From Parvularcula sp039818345 (GTDB lineage: Bacteria; Pseudomonadota; Alphaproteobacteria; Caulobacterales; Parvularculaceae), in the NCBI GenBank assembly GCA_039818345.1, contig JBCBUC010000006.1:1-64000 (forward strand): a DNA stretch of 64,000 nt, written 5' to 3'. Below, in pieces: positions 37,105 to 46,012 of this stretch. A program made the translations under genes and the position numbers. Each line of letters starts with the position of its first letter. Position 1 is the first letter of the stretch. Under the pieces are notes generated by a model that was not told the DNA's origin, made no database searches, and saw only the letters and a list, made by a program, of their open reading frames with translations.

Positions 37105-37737
37105 ATGGCCAATCGACAAGTCATCGGCCTACGAAAGAAAACGACTGCCACCCGAGCAAGGGGCCGAGAACGGCGGGAGAAAATGATCGGTGCCGCTTAC
37201 GAGCTGCTGTGTGAATTGCCGATCGAAGAGATATCCTTTCGGGATATCGCCGAACGCGCCGATATTCCCGAAGGATCAGCCTACCACTTTTTTGCGAACC
37301 GCTTTGACATTTTTGCCGCTCTTGCCAACTCATTGAGCGATGTCTTCATCGATGCCCATCGCGATCCAGTGCCAGCCGCAAAACGAGCAACATGGCGTCT
37401 GCTTGCGGCTCATTTGGTGGATGTCGGCGCAAGTGTCTACGAACGAAACCCGCCGGCGCGGCAGCTCTTTATTGGCGGCAAGGCGCCTCCGGAGGTGAAA
37501 CAAGCAGATCGTATCAACGATCGCGCTGTGGCGAAGGTGATGTTCGAGGTCGTTTGCGAGCACGTCGATATTCCAGATACAGAAGAGATCCGCGATGCGT
37601 TCTTCTTCTTTATCGAGATCACAGATTTGATCTTTACACTCTCCGTGATCGAACATGGGCACATCACGCCAGATATGCTTAGCGAGGCAAAGCGGGCGGG
37701 CGTGGCCTATTTGGCCAGCTATCTCGATGAGCAGTGA
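37105..37737 (+). CDS. TetR-family regulator
   Basis: The 210-residue protein has an HTH at about 20-65 (ISFRDIAERADIPEGSAYHFFANRFDIFAAL), very typical of TetR, and a ligand-binding helical domain. It starts 5 nt after aguA, so it is the last gene of the operon and likely its repressor. The inducer may be agmatine or N-carbamoylputrescine. Confidence 0.88.
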   Translation: MANRQVIGLRKKTTATRARGRERREKMIGAAYELLCELPIEEISFRDIAERADIPEGSAYHFFANRFDIFAALANSLSDVFIDAHRDPVPAAKRATWRLLAAHLVDVGASVYERNPPARQLFIGGKAPPEVKQADRINDRAVAKVMFEVVCEHVDIPDTEEIRDAFFFFIEITDLIFTLSVIEHGHITPDMLSEAKRAGVAYLASYLDEQ

Positions 37738-37784
37738 ATCGGGGTACTGAACGATTCGGCGGCCGATACTGGCCAACTCGATCT

Positions 37785-39131
37785 TCAGCCCTGCTCCCAG
37801 TCTTGCGCGAGCCGAGGTGCCGTCAGTGCCATAAGTATTGCGGCAATGACGTAAAAACTGCATCCACATAAAATAGCGTAGCGGAGACTCTCGTCGCCCA
37901 GGCGAAGCGCTAAACTGTCTGATATCAGCCCAATCACCGTTTGGCCTGCGCCGATCCCGATGAGATTGTTGATGAACAAGAAGATCGCCGACGCCGTTGA
38001 ACGCATATGGGGCGGCACGAGATGTTGGAAAGCGGAAATCACTGGGCCAAGCCAAACGAGGCTGAGCGCTGTCGGCACCAGCAGGACAACAAATGCCAGT
38101 CCCAAGGATGGGGTCAAAACGCCAATGATCAGAAAGGGGACGGTGAGGGCGAACGCTGCTGCTGGAACCAAGGCGTATGCGGATTTCCTCTCAGCGCCAA
38201 ACTTATCAGCAAGCAATCCGCCCATCCAAATTCCAGCGATTCCCCCCACCAGGACGATTGCGCCGTAATAGTATGCGGCAAAGAGGATGGGGCTCGGATC
38301 AGGCGGGACCAAGGCGCCAGGCAGAAAGCCCATAAAGACCGGCAGTTCAGTTCCAAAACTCCGAACCAAGAAGGAAGGGACCCACAAAAAGAGACCATAA
38401 CCCATCATCGACGAAAAAGCAGCGCCGAGGCTCAATCCCCAAAAGCTCGGCTTTCGCACCAAGGTTGCGGATACCTCACGGATCGCCTTCACCAAATCGG
38501 TCGGGGGCGTGACGGGCGGGGCGGCGTCGTAGCGCCCACGCTCAGGTTCTCGCACTGTCCATTTCAGCAAAGGCGCGATGAGCACACCAGCGCCGCCAAC
38601 GATAAAGAAAGCGATACGCCAGTCAAAATAGGCAGTCAGAATGCCCCCTAATACAATCCCCGTCGCACTACCGATCGGGATGCCGAAGGAATAAACGGCC
38701 AATGCACGACTGCGCTGATGGCTCGGGAAATAGTCGGCAATAAGACTATAAGCTGGCGCGACGCCGCCCGCTTCCCCCACGCCAACCCCCAGGCGTGCGA
38801 GAAAGAGCTGGCCATAGTTCTGCGCCGTTCCGCAGACCATCGTGAACCCGGACCAGACCGTCAGGGCAATGGTCATGATTAAAACACGGTTCCGCCGATC
38901 GGCGAGCATCGCAATGGGAATACCAAGAAAGGTGTAGAAGAGAGCGAACGCAAGACCAGACATGAGGCCCACTTGCGTATCCGTTAGTCCAAGTTCTGCC
39001 TTGATCGGAATGGCCAAAATTCCGATGATCTGGCGATCAATGAAGTTAAACGTGTAGACAAGGATGAGGACCGATAGGATCCAACCGCGATAGGTAGCGC
39101 TAGGCTCTCCCGCATCGGAAGACGTGCTCAC
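37785..39131 (-). CDS. MFS transporter (spinster-like branch)
   Basis: 448 residues, 12 helices, with FIDRQIIGILAIPIKAELGLTDTQVG in helix 1 and its loop and LADRRNRVLIM after helix 2, which is typical of the spinster/phthalate-type MFS group common in catabolic operons of these bacteria. The start overlaps the alpha/beta hydrolase stop by 4 bp. It is the last gene of the AraC-linked receptor operon, where it would carry the compound or its hydrolysis product across the inner membrane. Confidence 0.85.
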   Translation of the reverse strand: MSTSSDAGEPSATYRGWILSVLILVYTFNFIDRQIIGILAIPIKAELGLTDTQVGLMSGLAFALFYTFLGIPIAMLADRRNRVLIMTIALTVWSGFTMVCGTAQNYGQLFLARLGVGVGEAGGVAPAYSLIADYFPSHQRSRALAVYSFGIPIGSATGIVLGGILTAYFDWRIAFFIVGGAGVLIAPLLKWTVREPERGRYDAAPPVTPPTDLVKAIREVSATLVRKPSFWGLSLGAAFSSMMGYGLFLWVPSFLVRSFGTELPVFMGFLPGALVPPDPSPILFAAYYYGAIVLVGGIAGIWMGGLLADKFGAERKSAYALVPAAAFALTVPFLIIGVLTPSLGLAFVVLLVPTALSLVWLGPVISAFQHLVPPHMRSTASAIFLFINNLIGIGAGQTVIGLISDSLALRLGDESLRYAILCGCSFYVIAAILMALTAPRLAQDWEQG

Positions 39132-40075
39132 TCGTTTACTCCGCTTAAGGATGGGGCAAGGAAGGCGCGGATATCGTTGGCGAGCCGCTCTGGCATCTCC
39201 TCCTGCGCCACATGGCCGACACTGGGATAGTTGAGGAGCTTGGCGCTCGGAATCAGTGACTGCATTTTGGGTCCATCGGAGGGCGGGATCAGCGCGTCTT
39301 CCTCACCCCAGATAATCAGCGTGGGTGCTGTTAGTTTCTTGAGATCGGCTTCAGGATCAGGAAGCGTGAACTCTTCGAGTGACTCGACATAGGCTTGTCC
39401 GTTACCGCGCATCATCGCCAATGTCGTCTCAACACGTTCTTCTGAAGCTGTTGCGGCGCTGCCGTAGACATTTTCGAAGGTGGCTTGCACGGTCGCTTTG
39501 TTGGGATGGTGCATAAAGAAGCTGACGGTTGCTGGCACCGCAGCGGGTTCATTGCCCACGCCGTTAAAAGGAAAGGCGCCGGGGCTGACCAACACGAGCG
39601 CGCGCACGCTGTCAGGATTTTCAGCGGCAAACCGCCATGACACGAGACCGCCCAACGAGTTTCCAAGCAGTACAGGGTTTTCGAGCTCTAATGCTTGGAT
39701 GACCTCACCGAGAAAAGCTGCTCGTTCTGTCGGGGCGTACCGCTGCTGCGGATCAGGGCCACTTAACCCATGGCCGAGAAGATCGTAACGGACGATCCGG
39801 TAGTCCCCGACCAGTTCCGCAGCCACCTGGTTCCAGCTTTCCAGGCTAAAGGTGAAACCGTGCAGCATGAGCAGGGTAGGCGCATCCTTTGGTCCTTCGT
39901 CGCGGACGCGGATGGTTGCGCCGGCCACGTCGACAAAGCGGTCGACGGAGGCTAAATCAGATGATGCGTGTTCGGTGCGATCACTTTCACCAGAGGTTTG
40001 GTGATGCGTGTACGATGTATAGCCGCCGATGACGACGGCAACGATCAGGAGGGCAGCGATAAGGGCGCGCGCCAT
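39128..40075 (-). CDS. Alpha/beta hydrolase, membrane-anchored or exported
   Basis: I start at the ATG at 40075, which has AAGGAG in front. The N-terminus is a single hydrophobic segment (ALIAALLIVAVVIGGY), so the enzyme is exported or anchored facing the periplasm. The oxyanion loop LLMLHGF, nucleophile Ser in LLGNSLGGLVSW, acid in IWGEEDALIPPSD and His in PSVGHVAQEE are all present. It is an esterase or C-C hydrolase type. It sits between a TonB receptor and an MFS gene, so it probably cleaves the imported ester before inner-membrane transport. Confidence 0.85.
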   Translation of the reverse strand: MARALIAALLIVAVVIGGYTSYTHHQTSGESDRTEHASSDLASVDRFVDVAGATIRVRDEGPKDAPTLLMLHGFTFSLESWNQVAAELVGDYRIVRYDLLGHGLSGPDPQQRYAPTERAAFLGEVIQALELENPVLLGNSLGGLVSWRFAAENPDSVRALVLVSPGAFPFNGVGNEPAAVPATVSFFMHHPNKATVQATFENVYGSAATASEERVETTLAMMRGNGQAYVESLEEFTLPDPEADLKKLTAPTLIIWGEEDALIPPSDGPKMQSLIPSAKLLNYPSVGHVAQEEMPERLANDIRAFLAPSLSGVNE

Positions 40076-40149
40076 GGCACCACTCCTTGGCAAATGATGC
40101 TGTGACCTCAGCTTGCGTCTCGCAACACAAGCCGAGGCCTGAGGCTAGG

Positions 40150-42510
40150 CTAGAAGCTCAACTCGACCGTGGCGAAGACCTGCCGAGGTGGGCCGTAGAA
40201 AGAGGTGGCCACCCCAGTCGTTCCAAGCGTCGATGTCAAAGGTTCAATGAAGCTACCATCTTGGTTCTGTGCCAAGAAGTTGTACCCCGCAACACGGTAC
40301 TCTTCGTCTGTGAGGTTTTTACCGTGCACGCCAACGGTGAGCCGTCCGTCTGACGACTTCCACACAATGCTCGCATCGAACAGTGCATAGCTGTCTTGAT
40401 CAATGAAAGCGTTGGGTATCTCGAATTGGTTCACCTCCGAGCGATAGGACGTGACCGTCAAAACGCTCAAATCACCGCCAGCGAAGGGTCGGGTGTAGTT
40501 GGTGGTCAAGCTTGCTGTGGTTTCAGGCGTGTTTTGAACAACCCTGAGATCCGAAACGTCGGTTGGTTGACCACCGACGAGTGCTTCGAATTCGGTGTAT
40601 TCAGCGTCGATCACACCGACACTGTAGGCCGTGCTGAACGAATCACCTGCACCGGTCAGATCATCTGTCCACAGCATCGATCCTTCGAGTTCGACACCGA
40701 AGAACTCTGCCTCGCCCGCATTGGTCGTGACACCGACGAAGGTTTGATTGCCATTGGCATCCTGACCACCGAACGATCCAGGAATTTGGATGTCTTGGTA
40801 GTCAGCGAAGAACACGGCGATATTATTCCGAAGGCGTCCATCAAGCAGCGTCGACTTCCACCCCGCTTCGTAGGAGTTCACGGTCTCTTCATCGAACTTC
40901 ATGAAATCAAAGACTTCGTCCTCTGAAACGATGCCGTCACCATTCACGTCGGGTGCCGATGTGGTCTGACCGCGGGGGTCAAAACCGCCGCCCTTGAAGC
41001 CTTGGCTGTAGCTCACATAAAAATTATGCGACGCGTTCGGGCTATAGGCCAACGAGACTCGAGGATCGAAATTCGTGAAAGTCTCGGAGTCGTCAAAATC
41101 CGATGTCGGATCGCCGAACGGTACTTGCGCATCGGGATTGCCGCCGAGTTCTGGTGTGCGGCCCGAGATATAGCTTTGGCGTAACACCCGGCTTGACCGC
41201 TTATCTTCCGTATAGCGACCACCAACTGAGAGCTCAAATCCCGGTAACCCTAGGATCTTTTCAAGATCAAAGCTGGTTTCAGCGAAAATTGCCCAGCTTT
41301 CGGTGTCGACGTCGCCAAACGTGTTGGCGTTGAAACCAGGAAGTGTCGGGACAATCGTGCCGAGCAGCACGTCGAAATTGGTGAGTGCATTGGCGTCGAT
41401 GTAAAAGACACCCGCCACACCGCTGACAGCGTCGCCCTCATAGGTCAGTTGCACCTCTTGGGTGAACTGCTCGTTTTCGTAGATCGCAGGCACATCAAGA
41501 TCGACCGCAGGCAGAGCGTCAAAGTCAATTTGGGTCTCCGTCTCGTCCTCGCGTTGTGCCGTGATCGATTTGAGGGTCAGATTGTCTGTCAGCTTCAGCT
41601 CTGCGGTGAGGGCGACACCCCATGCTTCGAGTTCATTGGGGCCTTCTATTCCGCCAGCGGTATCAAAGACATCGGTGACGCGAGGGCCGTTAGGATCCGT
41701 CAGATCGGGAATTTCGCGGAACCCCCCGCGGATGTTCGATGTGTCTTCGAGGTAGTCGCCAGCGAGACGGACGAACAGTCTGTCGTTCGGTTCGAACTCG
41801 ACTGTCGCGCGGGCGGCGATGATCTCTTTGTCGTAATTCTCGGCACCCGTCGTTACGTTTTCTCCGAAACCATCCCGCTTAAAGCTCGCGATCGTTCCGC
41901 CCACACGGAGGGTATCAGTAAGCGGTGCTTCTGCCGTGACCAGAACATCGCGCTGGTTGAACGAGCCATAGGTTCCGCGGACCGAGACGCTCGGTTCATC
42001 ACCGATACGCCTTGTGACATATTTCACAGCGCCACCAATGGTGTTGCGGCCATAAAGGGTACCTTGTGGTCCCCTTAGAACCTCGATCCGCTCGACGTTG
42101 TAAAGGTCGAGAACGACCCCTTGCGGACGATTGAGGTAGACATCGTCGATGTAAATGCCGACGCCATTTTCAAAACCTGCCACCGGGTCTTGCTGACCGA
42201 CACCGCGGATAAATGCCGTTAGTGTCGTGTTGGTCCCGCGACTGACCTCTAAGGTCACGTTGGGGGTGGTCTGGGCGACATAGGTGATATCAGGTGCACC
42301 CAGATCTTCCAGTTGTTCACCACTGATTGATGTCACGGCCACTGGTACGTCTTGAAGACTTTCACCGCGGCGCCGCGCGGTGACGGTGATGACGTCATTG
42401 GTGGCGTCCGAGGCCGCATCATTGATGTTGCTTTGCGAAAAAGCTGGAGCCATCGCCATGGCGCCAACCGTTAGGGCAGCCGTGCCCACACTGAGAAACC
42501 AGCGGTTCAT
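40150..42510 (-). CDS. TonB-dependent outer-membrane receptor
   Basis: I use the ATG at 42510 after GGGAGGA. The signal peptide ends at about PAFSQ. The 786-residue product has a complete plug: DVITVTARRRGESLQDVPVA, then LYNVERIEVLRGPQGTLYGR. The barrel ends in VFATVELSF. It is full family length. The gene is followed by a hydrolase and an MFS gene and preceded by an AraC gene, a small uptake operon. The ligand is unknown. The order suggests an ester or lipid-like compound. Confidence 0.9.
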   Translation of the reverse strand: MNRWFLSVGTAALTVGAMAMAPAFSQSNINDAASDATNDVITVTARRRGESLQDVPVAVTSISGEQLEDLGAPDITYVAQTTPNVTLEVSRGTNTTLTAFIRGVGQQDPVAGFENGVGIYIDDVYLNRPQGVVLDLYNVERIEVLRGPQGTLYGRNTIGGAVKYVTRRIGDEPSVSVRGTYGSFNQRDVLVTAEAPLTDTLRVGGTIASFKRDGFGENVTTGAENYDKEIIAARATVEFEPNDRLFVRLAGDYLEDTSNIRGGFREIPDLTDPNGPRVTDVFDTAGGIEGPNELEAWGVALTAELKLTDNLTLKSITAQREDETETQIDFDALPAVDLDVPAIYENEQFTQEVQLTYEGDAVSGVAGVFYIDANALTNFDVLLGTIVPTLPGFNANTFGDVDTESWAIFAETSFDLEKILGLPGFELSVGGRYTEDKRSSRVLRQSYISGRTPELGGNPDAQVPFGDPTSDFDDSETFTNFDPRVSLAYSPNASHNFYVSYSQGFKGGGFDPRGQTTSAPDVNGDGIVSEDEVFDFMKFDEETVNSYEAGWKSTLLDGRLRNNIAVFFADYQDIQIPGSFGGQDANGNQTFVGVTTNAGEAEFFGVELEGSMLWTDDLTGAGDSFSTAYSVGVIDAEYTEFEALVGGQPTDVSDLRVVQNTPETTASLTTNYTRPFAGGDLSVLTVTSYRSEVNQFEIPNAFIDQDSYALFDASIVWKSSDGRLTVGVHGKNLTDEEYRVAGYNFLAQNQDGSFIEPLTSTLGTTGVATSFYGPPRQVFATVELSF

Positions 42511-42639
42511 TTCATCCTCCCTGTCCGAACGCCTTTTTTTGGCTCGGATCACATTCTTGTTTGTTTTTGCATAATAGGCGCGAATGGACCTCGGCAACAC
42601 GACCGGAACGATCTTTGAAAGTGAACACTTTCGATCATT

Positions 42640-43524
42640 TTAGTGGCGTCTATGTCGCCTCGCGACGGCGGGTGTCACGCCTTTGCGCGCTCGGTAGGCT
42701 CGGTTGAAGCTGCGCACATCAGAGAAACCGAGGCGCGTCGCAAGGTCGTCCAGCGTGATCGGCGTCGACAATAAAGCGTCAGCTCGCTCAACCATCACGT
42801 CGCTCAGCAGTGAGCGAAAATTCGTTCCACGCTCGCTCAGCTTACGTCGTAGTGTCGCAGCACTCATGCCCAGTTCGGCGGCGACCTCGTCTTGCGATGT
42901 GGTGCCCTTGCGAATGGTGGCCAGCACGAGGTCTGGCAATTGTTCGATGCTGCCGCTCATCTCTTTGAGAATTTTAATTTGGGTCCGGACCACTGCTTCA
43001 AACGTTAGATCTTCGCGCTGCGGCCGATCGACCAACTGGTCTGCCAGATCTGCGTTATAGCGCAGTCCGTATACCTTGGAGCCGTATCGGATGCTGGTCA
43101 GACCATCAAACGGTACCGACGGCTCTGGGGTTTCCCGCCTCAATGAAACACCGAGAAGTCCTTTGGATGCCTGTTCAGGCGCCGTCAGCACGAGAATCGC
43201 ATGAGCAAACAAGAGCGTCTCCTCCATCACCGATAGGACCGTCTCCGGATCGTCCAACGCGAAGGGAAAGTCGCGATCGTCGATCTGAAAGGTGAGGGCG
43301 CCGGAACGCCGAACAACTTTGTTGAAATGCCCACCATGCAGCAGGTTGAAGGCATCAGCCACCCGTCCGGCGGCCTCTGACAGGGTCACTTCGCGCGGCA
43401 GCTGCGATAGCACCAGCTTGGTCGACCCCGGCATCAATTGCCGTTCCGACAACGCACGCGCCTCATCGCCGAGGCTTTGGACCTCAACGAGCTGGCACTG
43501 AAGCCGGTCGATTAAGCTGGGCAA
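42640..43524 (-). CDS. AraC-family regulator
   Basis: The 294-residue product has a C-terminal pair of HTHs at about 205-290 (EVAAELGMSAATLRRKLSERGTNF, then LDDLATRLGFSDVRSFNRAYRARKG), characteristic of AraC proteins. The N-terminal 190 residues form the sensor domain and are not of the cupin type. It lies 130 bp upstream of the TonB receptor gene on the same strand and is its likely activator. Confidence 0.88.
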   Translation of the reverse strand: MPSLIDRLQCQLVEVQSLGDEARALSERQLMPGSTKLVLSQLPREVTLSEAAGRVADAFNLLHGGHFNKVVRRSGALTFQIDDRDFPFALDDPETVLSVMEETLLFAHAILVLTAPEQASKGLLGVSLRRETPEPSVPFDGLTSIRYGSKVYGLRYNADLADQLVDRPQREDLTFEAVVRTQIKILKEMSGSIEQLPDLVLATIRKGTTSQDEVAAELGMSAATLRRKLSERGTNFRSLLSDVMVERADALLSTPITLDDLATRLGFSDVRSFNRAYRARKGVTPAVARRHRRH

Positions 43525-43586
43525 CGCCTCCTCCCGTGTGACCCTCCAGGGCCTTAAATCACACGTTGGGCAGAGGTCACAATCCG

Positions 43587-43610
43587 GGGCTTTCCTTAGG
43601 GGAAAAGCCC
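43587..43610. terminator. Stem-loop beyond the 43622 gene
   Basis: GGGCTTTCC and GGAAAAGCCC can pair around TTAGG in the gap between the secreted-protein gene (ending 43622, minus) and the AraC gene downstream. The T run is weak. It would separate the IclR-linked arm from the AraC operon. Confidence 0.45.
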
Positions 43611-43621
43611 AGAGGCGCGAA

Positions 43622-44377
43622 TCAGTCAGGCGCGTTCACCGTCATCCGCCAGAGGATTGTGTTGTCAGCGTCGATGTCGTCGGTCCAAATCAGCCGGGCA
43701 GAAGCATCCCATGCAACGTCGTTATAGCCGAAACGAGCGCCGATCTCGTCCTTGGTGTACTCTGTCGCCTCTATCCAATCGCCATCATCAAAGCCTGCTT
43801 CCTTCCAGCCAGCGGGTTCTTCTGTGATGGTATACTGACAATCGATTAAGGGTTGCCTTGATTTCTCACAACTGGGGTTGAGCGGCGCCTTATGGGTGAC
43901 AAAGCCGCGCCAGTCATTGGTGGTTGCTGCAACGACTGTTCCGTTCGCTGTTTCAGCAATCTGGACGATAAGTCCGCCATCGCCGATTTGCTGGGTCAAC
44001 GTGAACCAAGCCCCAATCGGCAGAACACCGAACAATGAGCCGATATACTCGAGCCCGCTATCGTTCTCGATGAAGTCCTTCGACACCAGCGCAATCGTCA
44101 GCGGATAACGGGCGAGGAACGTGAAAGTGTCCGCATTAAAGGAGCGCATCGTGGTGATCGGGACCGAGTCTTCTCCGACCAACTCTCCGTTAACATAGAG
44201 CGCAAACCAATTGTCCGCCCAGACCGAAGCGGTGAATTCAACGTCTTCAACCTGCTCGATCGTTCTTGCTACCGATGTTTCGATGGCATTTTGCATGGAT
44301 TCGTCTTGAGCGAGCGACGAGGAAAACGCCGCTAGCCCGAGGAAGGTTGCGATAGAGCGGTGAAACATCATCTGCAT
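43622..44377 (-). CDS. Exported protein with GH2-like beta-sandwich features
   Basis: I start at the ATG at 44377 (AGAGG upstream), giving a signal peptide ending SSLAQ. The 251-residue mature part has WADNWFALYVNGELVGEDSVP and WKEAGFDDGDWIEATEY, which resemble the sugar-binding beta-sandwich of GH2-type proteins. There are no catalytic acids of a glycoside hydrolase, so a binding role is more likely. It starts 17 nt after the sulfatase gene and is the last gene of this arm. Confidence 0.6.
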   Translation of the reverse strand: MQMMFHRSIATFLGLAAFSSSLAQDESMQNAIETSVARTIEQVEDVEFTASVWADNWFALYVNGELVGEDSVPITTMRSFNADTFTFLARYPLTIALVSKDFIENDSGLEYIGSLFGVLPIGAWFTLTQQIGDGGLIVQIAETANGTVVAATTNDWRGFVTHKAPLNPSCEKSRQPLIDCQYTITEEPAGWKEAGFDDGDWIEATEYTKDEIGARFGYNDVAWDASARLIWTDDIDADNTILWRMTVNAPD

Positions 44378-44394
44378 AGTAACCTCTTTTGATC

Positions 44395-45990
44395 CTAGCG
44401 GGATCCTTGGTGAGCGATAGCTTGATCTGCCCACGGTGCACGATCTTCTAACCCTCCAAAAAAATCAGGGTCGTCGACGACGTCCTGAAGAGGGATTGCG
44501 ATGCTGGCGCCCCGAGGAAAGGCGTTGAGCGAGGCGGAAAGTTCCATCACAAGATCCGGCTGCTTGCTCGCGACGTTGCGGGTCTCCAGCGGGTCGCTCT
44601 CGATGTTGTAAAGCTCTTTTTTACCGCCGCTTTCAATCAGTTTGTAGGGGTAGCGATAAATCGCCAATGCTTCATCGAGTTGGCTGGTCTGCACGATGTA
44701 GTCCATAGAAGGAGCGGGCTTTTGGGACTGAACAGCGTTCCATAGAGGGCGGCCGTCAAATTGGGCGCCATCGTTTTCTTTCTGTGAAAGCTCCATCAGT
44801 GTCGGGACCACATCTTGTACGGTCACCATAGAGTTGTAGTGACCCGGCGTGAGTGTTCCCGGCCAGTAGATGAAAGACGGAACACGGACACCCCCTTCCG
44901 ACACGGATTGCTTACCCCCTTTGAAAGGGCGGTTGTCCGATCCACCATCCCGTAGATTGGTACGGACAAAGTCGATGAACTCCGGGGTGGCATCAACATC
45001 GAAACGAGCCTCAACCGTCTTTGTAAAGAAAGGCTCGGGGATATGCTGTGCAGGGTTCTTTGCGATTAATCCGCCATTGTCGCTCATGAACCAGATGAGG
45101 GTGTCTCGCTCGATGCCCTCGGCAATCAGCGTCTCGTGAATAGTGCCAATGGCGGTATCGAGTTCATGGACCATGGCGGCGTGGATCCGCCTCTGCTTCT
45201 TCCTTATTGATCGGTAAGGCTCAAGGGCAGCAGATGGTGCTTCATTCGGTAGGTGAGGTGCGCCAAAAGCTGCGTAGAGAAACAAAGGCTGATCGGGGTT
45301 TCGGCCTTTGATCAGCCGCACGGCTTCTTCGGCAAGAAGCTGCGTCGTGTACCCCTCTTCACGAACAGTCACACCATTGCGCTGCCAGTCATATCCGCCG
45401 CCGTGGACCTTGTCGTAATAACCGACACCGCCTGTAAGGTTCCCGTAGAAATGATCAAATCCCCTCGCATTCGGATGATAGTCGAGGTCCCGGGGACCAA
45501 GGTGCCATTTTCCCGTGAGCGCCGTTTGGTACCCTGCCGCCTTCAGACGATCGGCGAGGGTGCGTTCACTCAATGGTAGGCCACTGGGGTTTTTCTTCGA
45601 GATCGGATTAAAAATACCAAGCCGAAGCGGTGATTTACCGGTTAGCAAAGCCGCTCGCGTGGGGCTGCAGGAGGGTTGCACATAAAAGCGGTTCAGCGTC
45701 ACCCCGGCGCCAGCGAGCTGATCGATCACCGGCGTCCTAATCTCACTTCCATTGTATCCCACGTCCCGCCAACCAAGATCGTCGGCGAGAATAATGATGA
45801 TATTCGGGGGGCGGTCCGGCGGCGTGACGGCTTCGGTTGGAGGCACGGGGGGCTCATCAAGATCGGTTGTCATCGAGAGAACAGCTTGTTTCGATGCGCG
45901 CACCTCGATCTCTTCTTTGAGGTGAGCAAACGTGATGAGGGCAATGATGGCACCAAATGATGAAAGCAGTATAATGATCAATCGACGCAT
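44395..45990 (-). CDS. Formylglycine-dependent sulfatase
   Basis: I start at the ATG at 45990 (GAAAGG upstream). The 531-residue product has one N-terminal membrane helix, so it is anchored in or exported across the inner membrane. NIIIILADDLGWRDVGYNG begins the domain. Cys108 in CSPTRAALLTGKSP is the C-x-P-x-R site converted to formylglycine. ALTGKWHLG follows. The enzyme releases sulfate from sulfated sugars or phenols. No formylglycine-generating enzyme is in the window. Placed beside phenol-type catabolic genes, an aryl sulfate substrate is attractive but unproven. Confidence 0.9.
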   Translation of the reverse strand: MRRLIIILLSSFGAIIALITFAHLKEEIEVRASKQAVLSMTTDLDEPPVPPTEAVTPPDRPPNIIIILADDLGWRDVGYNGSEIRTPVIDQLAGAGVTLNRFYVQPSCSPTRAALLTGKSPLRLGIFNPISKKNPSGLPLSERTLADRLKAAGYQTALTGKWHLGPRDLDYHPNARGFDHFYGNLTGGVGYYDKVHGGGYDWQRNGVTVREEGYTTQLLAEEAVRLIKGRNPDQPLFLYAAFGAPHLPNEAPSAALEPYRSIRKKQRRIHAAMVHELDTAIGTIHETLIAEGIERDTLIWFMSDNGGLIAKNPAQHIPEPFFTKTVEARFDVDATPEFIDFVRTNLRDGGSDNRPFKGGKQSVSEGGVRVPSFIYWPGTLTPGHYNSMVTVQDVVPTLMELSQKENDGAQFDGRPLWNAVQSQKPAPSMDYIVQTSQLDEALAIYRYPYKLIESGGKKELYNIESDPLETRNVASKQPDLVMELSASLNAFPRGASIAIPLQDVVDDPDFFGGLEDRAPWADQAIAHQGSR

Positions 45991-46012
45991 GGTTTGGCCT
46001 TTCTCGCTTCGC

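Noticed and set aside
37330..38055. 241-residue minus-strand frame across tetR and the MFS gene end
   Set aside because: It covers the end of tetR in antisense and the MFS gene in another frame. Both true genes are well supported by motifs.
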